NCBI RefSeq assembly: GCF_020085105.1
Contig: NC_058063.1
Coordinates: forward strand, 14,873,762 to 14,937,761
DNA: 64,000 bases
Source of the DNA: Siniperca chuatsi
Lineage: Eukaryota > Chordata > Actinopteri > Centrarchiformes > Sinipercidae
Direction of reading: 5' to 3'
Position numbers and translations under genes: made by a program. The notes beneath the pieces were generated by a model. The model was given only the letters and a program-made list of their open reading frames with translations, was not told the origin of the DNA and made no database searches. Position 1 is the first letter of the stretch. The number at the start of each line of letters is the position of its first letter. Of the stretch, positions 11,883 to 27,083 are shown piece by piece.

Positions 11883-14615
11883 TCAAACGTAAGCATTTCT
11901 GCCGTAAGTACTATTGGCCACGCTTCTGGTTGGTGCAGCTCCAGAATATACTGTTCCCCTGGTTTGATAAGGCAAAGGGCTGCAAAACAAGATGGTTAAA
12001 CAAGAACATCAGTCACTGTGGTTGGATGTGTCCTCAAATCAACAATCAACAATCTACACCTGTGCTTTTCCTACTGTGACATGTCAAAATGTCTTCAGTG
12101 AAGAAGGCCTATTCCACGATGAAATTATACAAAGGATATGTTGAAAATTTGTGCAGTCTATATATAGTTGTTTTCAGCATTAGTCTCAGCCGTGTGTACT
12201 TGCAGCCGTGTCTTTTTTTTTTAACCTACCACTGGGAGACGCCAAACTCAACTTTCAAATCCTACAAATAGTGGCTTTAACCAGTCTGACGCCTTGTCAG
12301 GCTTTTCTCACTCCAAACACATCCACCACCAGGTGTCCCTTCTGTGGCAACATATGAGACAGGTAATCTGACTGGGTTAGGGGATCATGACTAATCAATT
12401 ACCACCACTTTTGATTTATATTCCACTTCACCCAACCCTATTGGTGGGTGCACTTTTTTACAATCTCATTCATCTTGCATAATGACACTTAATGGAGGTA
12501 TTTTGCACCATTAAAGTAGAGCCCAAATAAAACTTCTATGTCAGAAACAAGGGCACTTAGTTGGGTAGGCACTACCAACAAGCTCAGGTGATAATGTCCA
12601 ATGACAGCTCCTGTTACATCCCACAGGTGAATTAATAAAGTTTTGCCACAATAAGGTGCCAGAGTGCCATTAATTTCTTTCGAAACAATTTTCAAGGTTC
12701 TTTGGGTCCTTGACACCAAAACATTCATTACGTGTTCAATATGTGCATGTAAATTATAAAAGATTTGGAAAGCGTCAAAATAAATGGTGAGCCATAATAA
12801 AAATAAATTAAAATAATTTAATTTCCCTTGTCTAAACTGTATTGGTTAATTCTTTTATTAATTTATTTATGCATGTTGCTCTTTTTTTTTGCTTTTTAAA
12901 ACTGGATGCTGATTTTTAAAGTCAGCTATCTATTTAGACATGAATTATTCTAGCTTGAAATTATTTATTTATTCATTGTTTTATTTAATTATTTGTAATT
13001 TCATACATATACATTCATACCGTATGTCAATTCTTTTATTAATTCATCTCTTTAACCTTAGATATTAGTTTTTTTTTCATTTCACTACCTTACATTTAAA
13101 AATGACTTTCACATGTTTACATCTAGTGTATGGAGGAACTAGAGAGTGATGCAAATGGTTGTAAAGCCATTAATTAACAGTAAATCCATCAATAAATGAA
13201 TGAATGTTATATTTTGGCAGCCAGAGAGGGATAAAACAGTTAGAATTGAACTCACTATTTTTCCTCTGTGCCCATTTTGCAGGAGCAGGTGAGACAGGCT
13301 CCTCCGGCGATGGCGAGCACAGCGGAGCACCAGCCGATGTAAAGTCCTTCTCCTATTTCATACCTGCGGTGACACACAGCAGAGTTTCAGTCAACCAACA
13401 CTTGTGTGAGTGAGGCCTTTATGGACCCCACCCCCACTATCTTACCTTATCCCAGGATAGAAAGGGTCAAAGAATTCCTGAGTGATGTTGAAGGCGTACC
13501 AGGACACTGCAACCATTGTGCACACACCTTTTGATAGAAAAAGAACAATTAAATACTCTTTGATCATTGAGAAAGCAGCAGGGAAGCTGCCATATAGTTA
13601 CACAGAGGTCCAAAGTCTTGCAGAAAACCAGGAGGAAATGATTGATTGAGGATTGATTAGAATGTGCAATAAAACATAATTTATTAGCATTTAGGAGAAG
13701 TTACTTTATCTTTTTTAGGGTAATGTTTTAGGAGGTCATCACTGTTCAGACTGGTCAGAAAGACTTGCTCACTGTTTACCCTCTCCTAAAATACACTTTT
13801 TTAATGCATTTTTCTTGTTTGTTACCTTGAAGTATGAAAAGGACTCCAGCCGTGCCAGCAATCCTCCCTTTGAGCACATAGTTTTCCCCTCCAGCTTTCG
13901 AACACTGCACTCCTATCAGGGCCCCCAACAGCCCAAGGGTGCCCAACACTATGGATGTGATCATCAATGCACGAGACGCTTGGATGTAACCTGAACACAG
14001 TGTGGAAAAAAGACCAGTTCTTTTACCATCTTTTACTTGTCATCTGCCTTGAAAGGGGTCATGAGATTATGGCCAGTTTGTAAGATTTGATGTTGGTTTG
14101 TAAACATGTCTTGTTATGAACATTTAAAGCTCAACAGAGCAAAAGTTCAGGGTGTCCAAGGACCCATAAAATCTTAATCCATAAATTGTCCTTTAAAAGG
14201 CACTTTTTATTGCATACTAATTTTTTCATTAAAAAGCAGCAGTGTTTCATTTAATATAACTTTTTTTAAGTTAAAATGATCTTTAATTGATGTTTTGTGG
14301 TCCAAAAACTTAAATTGTATAATTAAAAGTATAGTATAATACTTTTACTATAAGTATAATTTGTTGCAATTAGATGATAGATTTTTTGGTCAACATACCA
14401 TTCAAAGCAAGCAGCGACGGGAACTCCCTGCAGTTATGTACCCCGGTCGAATCCGTCGCACATGACATCCACAAGTTTTCATAGATGGTGGAAGTGGTGA
14501 TGACGCTCCCGTCGACGGTGGACGTCCTCCAGTAACGGTTTGGTAGGGCGACCCCCACCATCACCCAAGCAATGAACCCCAGCACCAAAGCCACTACTTC
14601 CACAACAGGATCCAT
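11883..14615 (-). CDS. cldn10: Claudin-10-type tight-junction protein
   Basis: Five exons: 14399-14615, 13826-13990, 13446-13527, 13256-13363, 11883-11979. They join in phase to 669 nt, 222 aa. Claudins are four-pass membrane proteins that form the paracellular seal or ion pores of tight junctions. The first extracellular loop has the family signature W29, N47-L48-W49, C52 and C62. The stretch [20 protein letters not shown] is close to claudin-10 (TDSTGVSNCKDFPSMLALDG). Four hydrophobic segments lie near residues 6-24, 80-100, 115-135 and 160-182. The tail ends NAYV, a C-terminal PDZ ligand as in claudin-10, for ZO proteins. Exon 4 would stop after GTEEK if read through, but a strong GTGAGT donor two bases into the next codon leads to exon 5. 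Human CLDN10 is also near DNAJC3 (13q32), which supports the call. Teleosts have several cldn10 copies; which one is unknown. Confidence 0.9.
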
Positions 14616-15638
14616 GACCCCTCCTCGGCCCAGCAGTCAACCAAAAGTATATCCAGATCTCAGATTTTTAAATCAATAAAACTTGTTATGTAAAAACCAG
14701 AACATCTGATTTGGGCGTGATAGAAATTGAATGAGTGTCTGAGAGTGTGGTGTGTCTTGTCTGCCACTGTGCTCTCTGACAATGTGTCCAGCTCAACAAA
14801 TATGTATAATGATTTATATGACTTGCTTTCTCTCCTCCCCCTCCACTCACAGACACCCCTGAAAGTGAACAGGTGTTTATCGGCTCACTCTCAGGGTCCA
14901 ACGGTCATCTGTCTCTCCTAATGACACTGCACTGTGTATGTTTAAAAGACCTGGCACCTTGTTAGTTTTATTGTTTTGGTTTCTCAAGACCACAAGACAC
15001 ACAGGTCACTATTACTGAGCGTCACACCCACCATTTTATAACATTTTGGAAAGGTATCAACATGTAATTGGTGTAATTCAAGGCGCAAAGGCAAAAGACA
15101 AAGGTTACACAGGTCATCTTGTAGTTTTTGTGTTTCTGTGTCTTCATTAATAATCCTCTTGATAGTTACTGAGTCAGCGTTGCCAAATCCAGGGCACGCT
15201 GAGTCCACCACACTGATAATATTCAATCTTAACCTGCATTTCAGCCCTCAGCTCACCATATAGAGGTCAGGAGATTAGTAAACCAGCAAACTCATTTGGT
15301 ATAACGGTCAAGAATGAGGTTACAGAAATAGACACACAGTTAAACCATCAATAAACCAGGTCTAAGCTGTTCATCTGTTTTCTGGAAGGAAGTGAGAGGT
15401 GACGTGTTTGTAATATGTAATCAAAATCTATTTTTAACATTTTGAAAGAGGTGAGGGCAATTACTCAATAGAATAGTGTTACATTTTATAGATTAAAAAG
15501 TGAATACAAGATGTACAAATGACAAACAATTCTGTTTACCAGCTTTAAATTCTTTTATATGTTTTGGTCTTGGACCACGTTTTTCCATGATAACAATAAA
15601 GGATAGAGGAAGAACCCTAATCACATTGGTGATCCCTC

Positions 15639-16018
15639 AAGTTTTCCTCTAGCGCCACCATGAGGTTAATATTTGTGTTTTTTAGTGGAATATCTCAACA
15701 AGATGGATTGTTGGTTCACACATAAATGTTCCCCTCAGGATGAATTGTAATAACTTTTGTGATCCCTTAACTTTACATCTAGTGTCATTGGGCCAAAATC
15801 TAGATTTGCCCAATACTTTGGTTTATGACCAAATACCTGCATAATTAATGACATACCCATCAGCTTCAGCTGTACTTTGTGTTTAGTGCTAATTAGCAAA
15901 TGTTAGCATGCTAACATGCTAAACTAAGATGGGGAACATGGTAAACATTATACCTGCTTAACATGTTTATATTGTCATTGTGAGCATGTTAGCATGATGA
16001 CATTAGCATCTAGCGCAA
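15639..16018 (+). repeat. Interspersed teleost repeat with TTAGCATGCTAACATGCTAA core
   Basis: It contains TCCTCTAGCGCCACCATGAGG at the left, then GGTTTATGACCAAATACCTG and GTGCTAATTAGCAAATGTTA with repeated TTAGCATGCTAAC palindromes. It ends near AGCATCTAGCGC. The family recurs inverted at 18470-18836, and a piece lies at 29838-29890. It has no coding potential and is probably a non-autonomous DNA element. Confidence 0.6.
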
Positions 16019-16465
16019 AACAATCCAGCTCCTTATTTCGATATTACCAAGTGAGATGTTTCACAGGTTCTACAATTGAAAGTGTTTGAATCAAGTATGC
16101 TATAAGTCCATCTTGTAAATGAATCAATTCCAGGAATAATGCATGTATTAACATCATGGACACTGTGAGAGTAACAGGGGTCATATTTTGGTCCTCACTT
16201 GGACCATTTGGTTATCTCACTTCGGCCATGGTCACAAATACTTATGCAATATACGTTAAAAAATAAGGTATTATTTTGAGGGGCAACCTTCGTTTTATCA
16301 TCTGATTAATAAGACAAATGCAGAAATTCAAACCACAGATAAATCTAAACTCATTGGCCTACCTCATCTACTCCACCTCCACTTGAGCTTCTCAATGAAA
16401 ATGAAAAATGGATCCTACCCCATCATAAATGTCTCATTTTATGGCGGCACTGTGTGCAAAGCCCG

Positions 16466-16489
16466 TTTTTTTTTTTTTTTTTTTTTTTT
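16466..16489. repeat. Poly-T homopolymer run
   Basis: About 24 consecutive T bases. It may be the tail of a retroposed sequence on the minus strand or simple slippage; nothing flanking identifies a parent. Confidence 0.8.
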
Positions 16490-18469
16490 ATAGCTCACAG
16501 TGTTGGTTGCTAATGAGTTTGTGTTATTTGATCGCCTATGTCTCAATGGCTTCTCTGTGAAAACAATGTGTATGTGATTTTTTTAAGAGATACACATAGA
16601 AAGAAGCCTATAACTTTTTCATGTGCTTTCCAGGAATAACTCATGAAAGAGAGGTGAGATGAGCATGTGGTGAGGACAGACAAAACGGAGGACTGCTCTG
16701 AATAGATAAACACAATTAAAATAAGATGTCTGTGTGTGCTGGTTTATTTGCAAAAGGAATATGAGCAACTACAGTAAAAAAAAAAAGGAAAAAAAGAAAG
16801 AAATTGCAGTTGCTGTTTTAAGAGATTGGAACAGTTATTCCTTAATTTAAAACCCTCTTGTGGTCCAGGCTAACCAAAATAAAAAGACACTTTGCACCAA
16901 TCAGAATGTAACAATATTTTAATAAAAATATGATGACAGTTGGTGGTTTGTTGCTTATGTTGCCAGGCAACTGTCAATCACATCTGATCAAACCACACCC
17001 ACACAATCCCAATGAAGCAGATTATCTGGGTTAATAAATGTTTTATACATTTTTTTCTCCAAACTTGAACTTTGATTGTTGCTTCTTTAGTCATTAATAT
17101 GTAATGTTATAAAGAAAAACTTAAGATTTGAAACCAAGTTTTCAGGGGCTTTAACATAAAAAATGCAGGGTATTTGCTATTATTAACAAAATATCAGTAT
17201 TGTTCAATCTCTGTTTGTCTGTGTTTGGTGAAGTTTGGTCAGTTTGCCATGCAACACATATAGTAGGCCTACTGGACCAGCTGTGTATTTGTTGTCGTTG
17301 TTGTGTTGAGTGAGGTAATTTATCTGATATGGCTTCATTTATGGATCTTGGAAAGATAAGAACTCTTGGTAGAGCTGTGGCAATCAAAAAAAGAGCTGCA
17401 TGATGTGTCATCTCAGCGATTTTCCAACTGAAACAGCTGGATGAAAGCAATCGAAGAGATTGCTGAAAAACTTGGGACTACTGGAAGGGGGCTAGCTGAA
17501 CGTTTGTAACTTGAACTCTCCCACTGAGCAACAGACGTCATTTCACCATCACATCTCTGCTTTAGCTATGACATAGACCATCATTTTTTGGGCTACGTAT
17601 AGCCCGGTATTAGACCATATTTTAAAAACATCATTACATATTTAAAAAATGCATACAAACCTGTAAATATGTAACATATACACTGCACATCCCCGCGTTT
17701 ACAGTACAACTGTTTATTTTCTGTCATATGAACAGGTTCTGTTTACTCATGCTACAATGCAATGTTACGTTGAATGCTCGTTTAATATACGTCTAATAGG
17801 TTAGTTTCATTTCTTTGACATGGTCTATGCGCAGCCACAATTTAGCTCCCAATTGGACCGGCTATTTGTAGCCCACTTCTAGCCAAAATAGTTTCATTGT
17901 AGTTTTTTGGTCTACACGAAGACGTGATTTCAACGCCTTTAATGTTTCATATAAAATGTCATAAATATGGAACTATATGGTTCATGAATATCTGTGAATC
18001 AACCATACTGACCACTTTCTTCACGAGTCGTTCCTGATAACTATGAACCAGCCGGTGAACGGCACAAAACTAGTTAGACATTAGACACACACTGGCAGCA
18101 AGGCATGTGTGGTTCACTGAAGGCCTGAGTTTCCTGAAAAGTTATGTGAAGAAGAGGTCTCTGGTTTCAAAGGTTGAGGTCATTTTTGAAGTCAACTGCT
18201 TGACCTGTTAAGTTCGGTGAACTATTTAGTTTGGATTTGTTTGATCAGCATGCCATGGGCAGTTCGTTTTAAGACAACTGCCAACATTAGAATGTTCCCT
18301 GTTGTTGGAGAATGTTTGTTTGGTGGAAGATACGAATCAATGACATGTTGTTAACAGTTTCAGTTTGAATCTAAGGGCTCTGTAGAGTTAAAACTATTGT
18401 TTATGCTGTTGTGGTAAAAACTTAAGTGTCACACATATATTCAAACAAAGCTAAGAGTCCACAGCCAGC

Positions 18470-18836
18470 AGCTCTGTGAGGCTGTACTAAGGCACAGCTG
18501 TGTTTTGAGCTAAATGCTAACACCTGCATGTTCACCATATTAGTTTAGCGTGTTAGCATGTTAATATTTGACTGAATGAACATGAATGTGTGTACCACAT
18601 TTTATGGCAATCCATCCAACAGTAGAGATATTATACTCAAAACCACAAAAGACAATCATGATGGCGCTAGAGGAAAAGTCAGGGGGTATCCAAAGCCATT
18701 CATCCTCTGGGAACTATGAATGCCTGTGCAAAATGTTGTGCCAGTCCATCCAATAGTTGCAGAGATATTTCCATCTGGACCAACGTGGTGGCCCACCTAC
18801 CAACCAATGTATAGAGCCATGGCGTTAGCATGGCAA
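18470..18836 (-). repeat. Second, inverted copy of the 15.6-kb interspersed repeat
   Basis: It carries GAGCTAAATGCTAACACCTG, GTGTTAGCATGTTAATATTT, CACATTTTATGGCAATCCAT and a copy of GATGGCGCTAGAGGAAAA, the complement of the TTTTCCTCTAGCGCCACCAT phrase at 15639. It ends near GAGCCATGGCGTTAGCATGG. The opposite orientation of the two copies is clear. Confidence 0.6.
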
Positions 18837-20089
18837 AAAATGTCTCTGAAAGAATTTGGACCCTGCAAAAGCAGATCAACCCTTTAAAAAGTATTTTTTG
18901 TGCTCTCAAAGGCCACAAAATGTTGCTTTTCCACTGTTTGTGTTCCCTCCAAGATTGTTTTTGTCTACAGCTGGTGCTAAATCCAGAAAACTAACAAATG
19001 AATGAATATGATTGTATCAGGAAATAAGATCTCTAGAAGTTTCTTTTTTTCTATTGATCTCTTCAGATCTATGCTCTGCAAATAATATCTAAGAATACAA
19101 TCAGTTCAATAAAAAATGGAACAAAATAATTGAAGCCAGGAGGAAATATTACACATTAACTGCACATAAAATTGAGACAAAAAAGTTTACTGTCTCTCTC
19201 TGTGTTACTTCCTGCAGCAATATAAAGTGACAGACAATAAACTGCTGTTCTACTGGATTATACAGTAACTTCAAATGACTGTGTGATGACATGTATACAG
19301 GCTGTAATTTAACCAATACACCATGCTCCCAGATGTATTCCCTTTCTTCATGGTGATTACACATTAATATCTCTCAGCCATGTGTTTAAACCAGTGGATA
19401 CTCAATGAACACTGGCCCTCGTAACTGAAACTTACTGAAGCCGATCTGAATTACACTGGCTTTGATGAATCATTGATGTTAAAGTGTGTTTAAACTGCAC
19501 ATGGATGAGTCTGAAGATGATGCCAGATTTGGTTAGTTATTAAGTTTACATTCTGCTCCTCTGTGTGGATATTAGATTAATTGTTTGGGGACTTCCAACT
19601 ACCCTGATGTCTGGTTTTTGTTTACTCACTCGATCACCTCTTTCACACCAAAGAAGATTATTGTTTTCACTGATCTGTCCCTGGGGAGTTTCGGTCCCAT
19701 TAGATGGGTTAATGAGTAACACCCAATGAGGCTGATAACACCACACACAACTGATAGCCTCCATAAATGTGTTTTATTCTCAAGAACCTTCACACACTTA
19801 ATGATTCTGAAAGTGAAGTAGTTAAATCTTATAAATACCAATGAACTTGTTTAGATTGTCTTACGTTTAAACCTCATGTGGAGCAACTGTCACAGAAATT
19901 AAAGATGGGTTTCTTACATCAGAATATGGTGTTCAAAGTGTTCAATGTCAGATGAAAAAATAAATAAGACATTATGAAATATGTGTGTTTTAAAATTTCT
20001 TTGGATTATTTCACAATTCCATGTTTGTATTACATTTTTGTCTGTATTTATTCATATGACTGATTTCATAATGGTTTATTTATTTATTT

Positions 20090-20410
20090 TAGATTGAACA
20101 CTTTGGGTCTCCATAAGAATAAAGCTAATTTCTGTGTTGAGGACATGAAAACCACTGTGCAATCAACAATCATGTCTATGCCTGACTATGGGGATGTCCT
20201 GTACTTACAAGCGGCTCATTCCACTTTGAAACCACATGATGCAGTTTTTACCTCTGCACCTTGCATTTCATTACACAGAAAGATACATGTCGTTCTCATT
20301 GCTGTGTGTTTTATGAAAAAGTGGGCTGGACCTCACAAAATGAGTGACAAAAAGTATCATTTACGTATGTTGATAAAGATTATAAAGCTAACTCGTGATC
20401 AGTGGTGGAA
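20090..20410 (+). mobile_element. LINE reverse-transcriptase fragment (3' part of ORF2)
   Basis: The plus strand reads LHKNKANFCVEDMKTTVQST, then PDYGDVLYLQAAHSTLKPHD. This matches the C-terminal RT region of teleost LINEs, of the form YRNKA-F...LDYGDVLY-AA-STLKPLD. Further relics of the following W-G-P segment (KWAGPHKMSDKKYHLRMLI) are present. It is truncated at both ends and not functional. The clade is not certain; it resembles L2/jockey-type elements. Confidence 0.75.
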
Positions 20411-20545
20411 TGTAACAAACTACATTTACTCAAGTACTGTACTGACGTACTTGTAATGGAGTATTTTCTTTTCATGCCACATTTACTTTTACTTCAATAC
20501 ATTTCAGAGGGAAATATTGTACTTTTTACTGCACTATCATTATTA
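20403..20545 (+). repeat. Teleost GTGGTGGAA-type repeat (ACTTTTACTT family)
   Basis: It begins AGTGGTGGAATGTAACAAAC and runs on through TACTCAAGTACTGTACTGA, CTTGTAATGGAGTATTTTC and ACATTTACTTTTACTTCAAT. Related pieces lie at 25540-26050, 26040-26480, 32880-33000 and 46890-46960. I recall this as a very common, short, non-coding teleost element. Confidence 0.6.
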
Positions 20546-20659
20546 TTTTTTTGCCAGCTATAACCGCTACTTACTTTACAAATTAAGATTTTACAAACAA
20601 AATATATGAAAAGCCCCTTAAAAAAATATGATGCTTTGTTATAAACTACCCAATAATAT

Positions 20660-20930
20660 ATGCAATTACAGCTGAAACAATTTGTTAATTAACCAACTGA
20701 TTAACAGGAAATTAATTGGCAACTGTTTTGACAATCATTTTTCATGCAAATATGCCAAACATTTCATAGTTTCAGCTTCTCATATGTAAGGATTTGCTGC
20801 TTTTTCCTTGTAATTATTTAATTTTTTTAGTTTATTTTGTCCGACTATTATCTGGACAAAATGTAAATGTGTCACTTTATACCTATTTAGATGTAGGTCT
20901 GATTGTTTCTGATGCTGTTGTTTTATCAGC
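20660..20930. repeat. Copy of the ACTAACGATT-type repeat
   Basis: It contains AGCTGAAACAATTTGTTAAT, AATTAATTGGCAACTGTTTT, GACAATCATTTTTCATGCAA and CAAACATTTCATAGTTTCAG. It is the same family as at 8030-8240 and 27585-27880 and is decayed. Boundaries are approximate. Confidence 0.5.
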
Positions 20931-21122
20931 ATTTGTTTGACTATGTTTATTGTATATCTTCTCTTCATGTATGTACGCATGTATTTATTCTGCTGTACTC
21001 AGCTCTCTCTTGCAAAAGAGATACATACCTGCGTATGGTACTCCTACACTGAGGCAGTTGTCATTGAACGGCTCAACAATAATTTCCTGAGAACACAACA
21101 CTACTCTCAGTTCAAAAATCAT

Positions 21123-21128
21123 TTTATT
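21123..21128 (-). terminator. Candidate fis1 polyadenylation signal
   Basis: AATAAA on the minus strand about 750 nt after the fis1 stop codon. It is the last clear signal before the spacer, so the 3' UTR would be about 760 nt. Earlier signals are possible. Confidence 0.4.
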
Positions 21129-21880
21129 TAACAATATGGAAAACACAACCCGTTAAATGTAGCACAGGTAAATGTTAGGAAATGCATTTTACATGACAAA
21201 AAGGTATTTATGTCCAATAAGTCTGTTGCATCCCTTAACTTAAAGTTGCATTCAGAAGAAATGAACAGAAACCTCACGTCCAAAATAAATGCAAACATCT
21301 CTTCATTGCCTCCACAGCAGCAGCAGCTGGACTTACAGTCTTCTACCAGCAGTATGGCAGTCACTGCAACCTCACAAGCAAACAAATCACACTGTTGCTT
21401 TTGGCATTACAAGATTCACTTCCTAGTGCACCAATAACACTTGTCTTAACAATACATTTCTTTATGTCAAATATAATTAAAACAGACAGTTACAGAACCA
21501 CAACTGCACTTTAATAAAGGTAAATGTCAACTTAGGAAGTTTAGGCTGAGATGCATACTAACTGAGAAATAACATAAAATTGAGCTGCACCTCGACTATT
21601 CTAATTTATTTACACATATAATGAGAAAGTGCCATGCTATGGTGTGTGAATAGACAGCTAAGTAATGTCATATGTATGGTGACTCTCAACCCTGTTAAAA
21701 TATGAAAACGGGTTATTCACCGGCATTATTCAAACCCTTTAATGTGTTGCAGTACATATTCGACTTCAAACCAAAATGTTACACCCCTCAAGCTTCCTGC
21801 ACAAAGTTTTAATTGTTTATGCAGGGGAAGGGTCAGTGTGTCAGTCCAGCAAAATGAAGACAGGTCATCCCATGTCCTGG

Positions 21881-23542
21881 TTAGGATTTAGCAGCTCCCT
21901 TTGACACAGCCAAGCCGATGAGGCCTGCCAAACCGGCCACGCCAAGACCGATTCCCCCGACGATCGCCATGCCAACCAAGCCGTCTAGATGACAACATGC
22001 AAGTGTCAGCCTTGTGGATTTATACTCACACAACAGGGTCAAATAACTGATCAAATTCTGTTATTATGTTACAACTCAGATTGGTTACCTTTCTTTAAAG
22101 CCTTGTCGATGAGTTTCTCCAGCTCCAGAGCCTGCTTGTTGCCCGGCTCGTTCTTTAGAAGAGTTCGGATGTACTTCAGGGCTTTCTCATATTCCTGGAA
22201 GAAGAACAGGAGAGAGGAAAAGAGAAAGTACTCTCAGATGTGTGAACATTTTAAATGATGTAATCAAATGTGAGGCCACAATGTCAATATTTTCATGACT
22301 TTAAGAATGACACCAACTTTGAGTCTGTAGTTGGCCACTGCAAGGTAGAACAGGAAGTCCCGGGAGTCGTCCTTTGATGCTTTCTGAACAAGTTCTAAGA
22401 CAAAACAAACAAACAAACAAAAAACACTGATTCAAACATACAGGCTAATATGTTAGAGCAATCCTCCCTTTGCAAACAGTAACGCTGCCATGTTCCTTGT
22501 CCTGATATTTTCTCAGTAACACTCAAAGACATTATTTGTATAGTAATAGTAACTAGAGCCTGACTGATTTTTTCATTTTCACAATCAATATTATCACATG
22601 ATCGCTATACATGACAGCTGATGTTACAAGAAATCACAAAAAAAAAATGTTTACTGTACGGCAGAAACAGTGTCACCTTTACACGTTCATTTTTCAACTG
22701 TAAAATGTCCCACTACATATCAGAATACTTTAAGAACCAAATTTAAATGGTCCTTATCAAAACTGTTTGATCATATATGCGTTTATGTTAGGAACAATAG
22801 TCTGCTAATTAGCCGGGCTCTAATTAGCCCATAGCAGTTCTGTACTGCAACGCGTAGCTTTGAATATAACAACAAAAACACAATAACTGATTCTGAAATT
22901 ACATTTACTTACCCTCCAAGAGTACAATTCCCTTCTTGATATCCTCTGTGTATTTACTCCTGATCAGACACCAAGCATATTCAAACTTTGTTTCTTTGGA
23001 GACGGCTCCCTTCACCAGCTCACTGTTGTATTTCTTCTCAAATTTCTGTCAAAACAAAGCAGATTTCGTCCTACACGACGCGAAATCTCGAAGGCAGTGA
23101 AAACCGAAACACCTCCCTTTGCTACTACTATCCGTAAATTACTGTGTAACGTTTCCTGAGTAAAGAAGAGATGGAAAGTAGTAGTTAATCTCCAGCTGTT
23201 ATGGCAGTAAGTTAACAGAAATACATGTCATTCCCAAACTGTTTTAGCATAAGTCATATACTTCTATTAACGGAAATTACGATGACACCGTGACTAGCTC
23301 TTGATCATAAACATGATCATTAGCATTAAGTTAGCTAGCTAGGTGACGCGACAAAGTATCCTCCGATACGTCGCTTTTTACCCATAGTTCAGCATTTACC
23401 GAGTGAACATATGTTGAGAAGACCTCGGTGTGTGTCGCTCGTGGGTTTAATATGTATGTTTTATGAAAGAAAGAAGTTTAATAATTTGAAAACTTACTAA
23501 AAGGTCTTCAGGAGCTACCACATCGCTCAGTACAGCCTCCAT
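21881..23542 (-). CDS. fis1: Mitochondrial fission 1 protein
   Basis: Five exons: 23498-23542, 22913-23045, 22318-22394, 22089-22194, 21881-21984. They join to 465 nt, 154 aa (human 152). FIS1 is a tail-anchored outer mitochondrial membrane and peroxisomal protein that recruits fission factors. The cytosolic part is a TPR-like helical bundle. Residues 16-59 contain KGAVSKETKFEYAWCLIRSK and residues 86-120 EYEKALKYIRTLLKNEPGNK, both nearly identical to human. The C-terminal anchor, residues about 122-147 (GLVGMAIVGGIGLGVAGLAG), is followed by the basic tail SKGAAKS that directs it to mitochondria. The start MEAVLSDVVAPEDLL aligns with human MEAVLNELVSVEDLL. The stop of the upstream gene, cda, lies only about 250 bp from this start. 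Confidence 0.96.
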
Positions 23543-23578
23543 GTTTCCGGAAATATTTTTTGGTCCCGCCTACTTTTA

Positions 23579-23586
23579 TCACGTGA
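23579..23586. promoter_or_regulatory. Palindromic E-box TCACGTGA in the fis1 promoter
   Basis: TCACGTGA lies 37 bp upstream of the fis1 ATG, in the short interval between fis1 and the cda polyadenylation signal. TTCCGGAAAT, an ETS-like site, sits at the ATG. CACGTG with flanking T/A fits USF or MiT/TFE factors; a regulatory role here is inference. Confidence 0.5.
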
Positions 23587-23680
23587 CATAGATGTTTGAG
23601 ACGTCATCGTGAGATGTTTCTGGTAAAGTCTCTGTTGCATAATAATAATAATAACACACATGTTTACGGGAAAAATGTGT

Positions 23681-23686
23681 TTTATT
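23681..23686 (-). terminator. Candidate cda polyadenylation signal
   Basis: AATAAA on the minus strand, about 107 nt after the cda stop codon and about 140 nt before the fis1 start codon. It implies a very short cda 3' UTR and little room for a separate fis1 promoter. Confidence 0.55.
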
Positions 23687-23792
23687 GTTTACCTAATTTG
23701 CAGTGTTGCCAGAACACAATCCAAGAGACATTGCAGCTCAAAAAGTACTAAAGTACTAAAAAGTGATGTCTAAGGATGCTGTTGAGGCTTCG

Positions 23793-26794
<3,002 letters not shown>

Positions 26795-27083
26795 TGCAGA
26801 AGAAGATTGTTCGCAGTTTTTGGTGGAGACTGGAGAGTTTTGGACTATGTCACCTTTTCAGCTGGACCTTCATGTGACCCCAAAAAAAGGACGAGAGTTA
26901 TGTTAATGTTTTGAAATAAATTTTGATTCAGCCTACCAGGTTTGACGACAGTAGCGAGAACAGCAGGGATAATGACAACTGCACGCGCATTGTTTACCAC
27001 GTTATTGGCTGGTTGAACGGAGCTTCATCGACCAGTTTGGGACTGGACTGTGACCAGATGGGACCTAGCTTTTTGTCAAAGGT

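Larger units (their letters stand above)
14616..21122. other. Gene-poor spacer between the claudin gene and fis1
   Basis: About 6.5 kb without a host gene I can support. It holds two oppositely oriented copies of a common repeat (15639-16018, 18470-18836), a poly-T run at 16466-16489, a LINE fragment (20090-20410) and two further repeat copies (20403-20545, 20660-20930). Open frames such as those near 17150-17450 and 19150-19840 lack domains, conserved composition or plausible splice context. Confidence 0.55.

Noticed and set aside
12489-12728. 79-residue minus-strand frame in the last claudin intron
   Set aside because: Looks like a dispersed repeat translated by chance; no acceptor/donor pair fits the claudin phases.
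20094-20456. 120-residue open frame as a host gene
   Set aside because: Its middle (PDYGDVLYLQAAHSTLKPHD) is LINE reverse-transcriptase sequence; there is no start context or exon partner.
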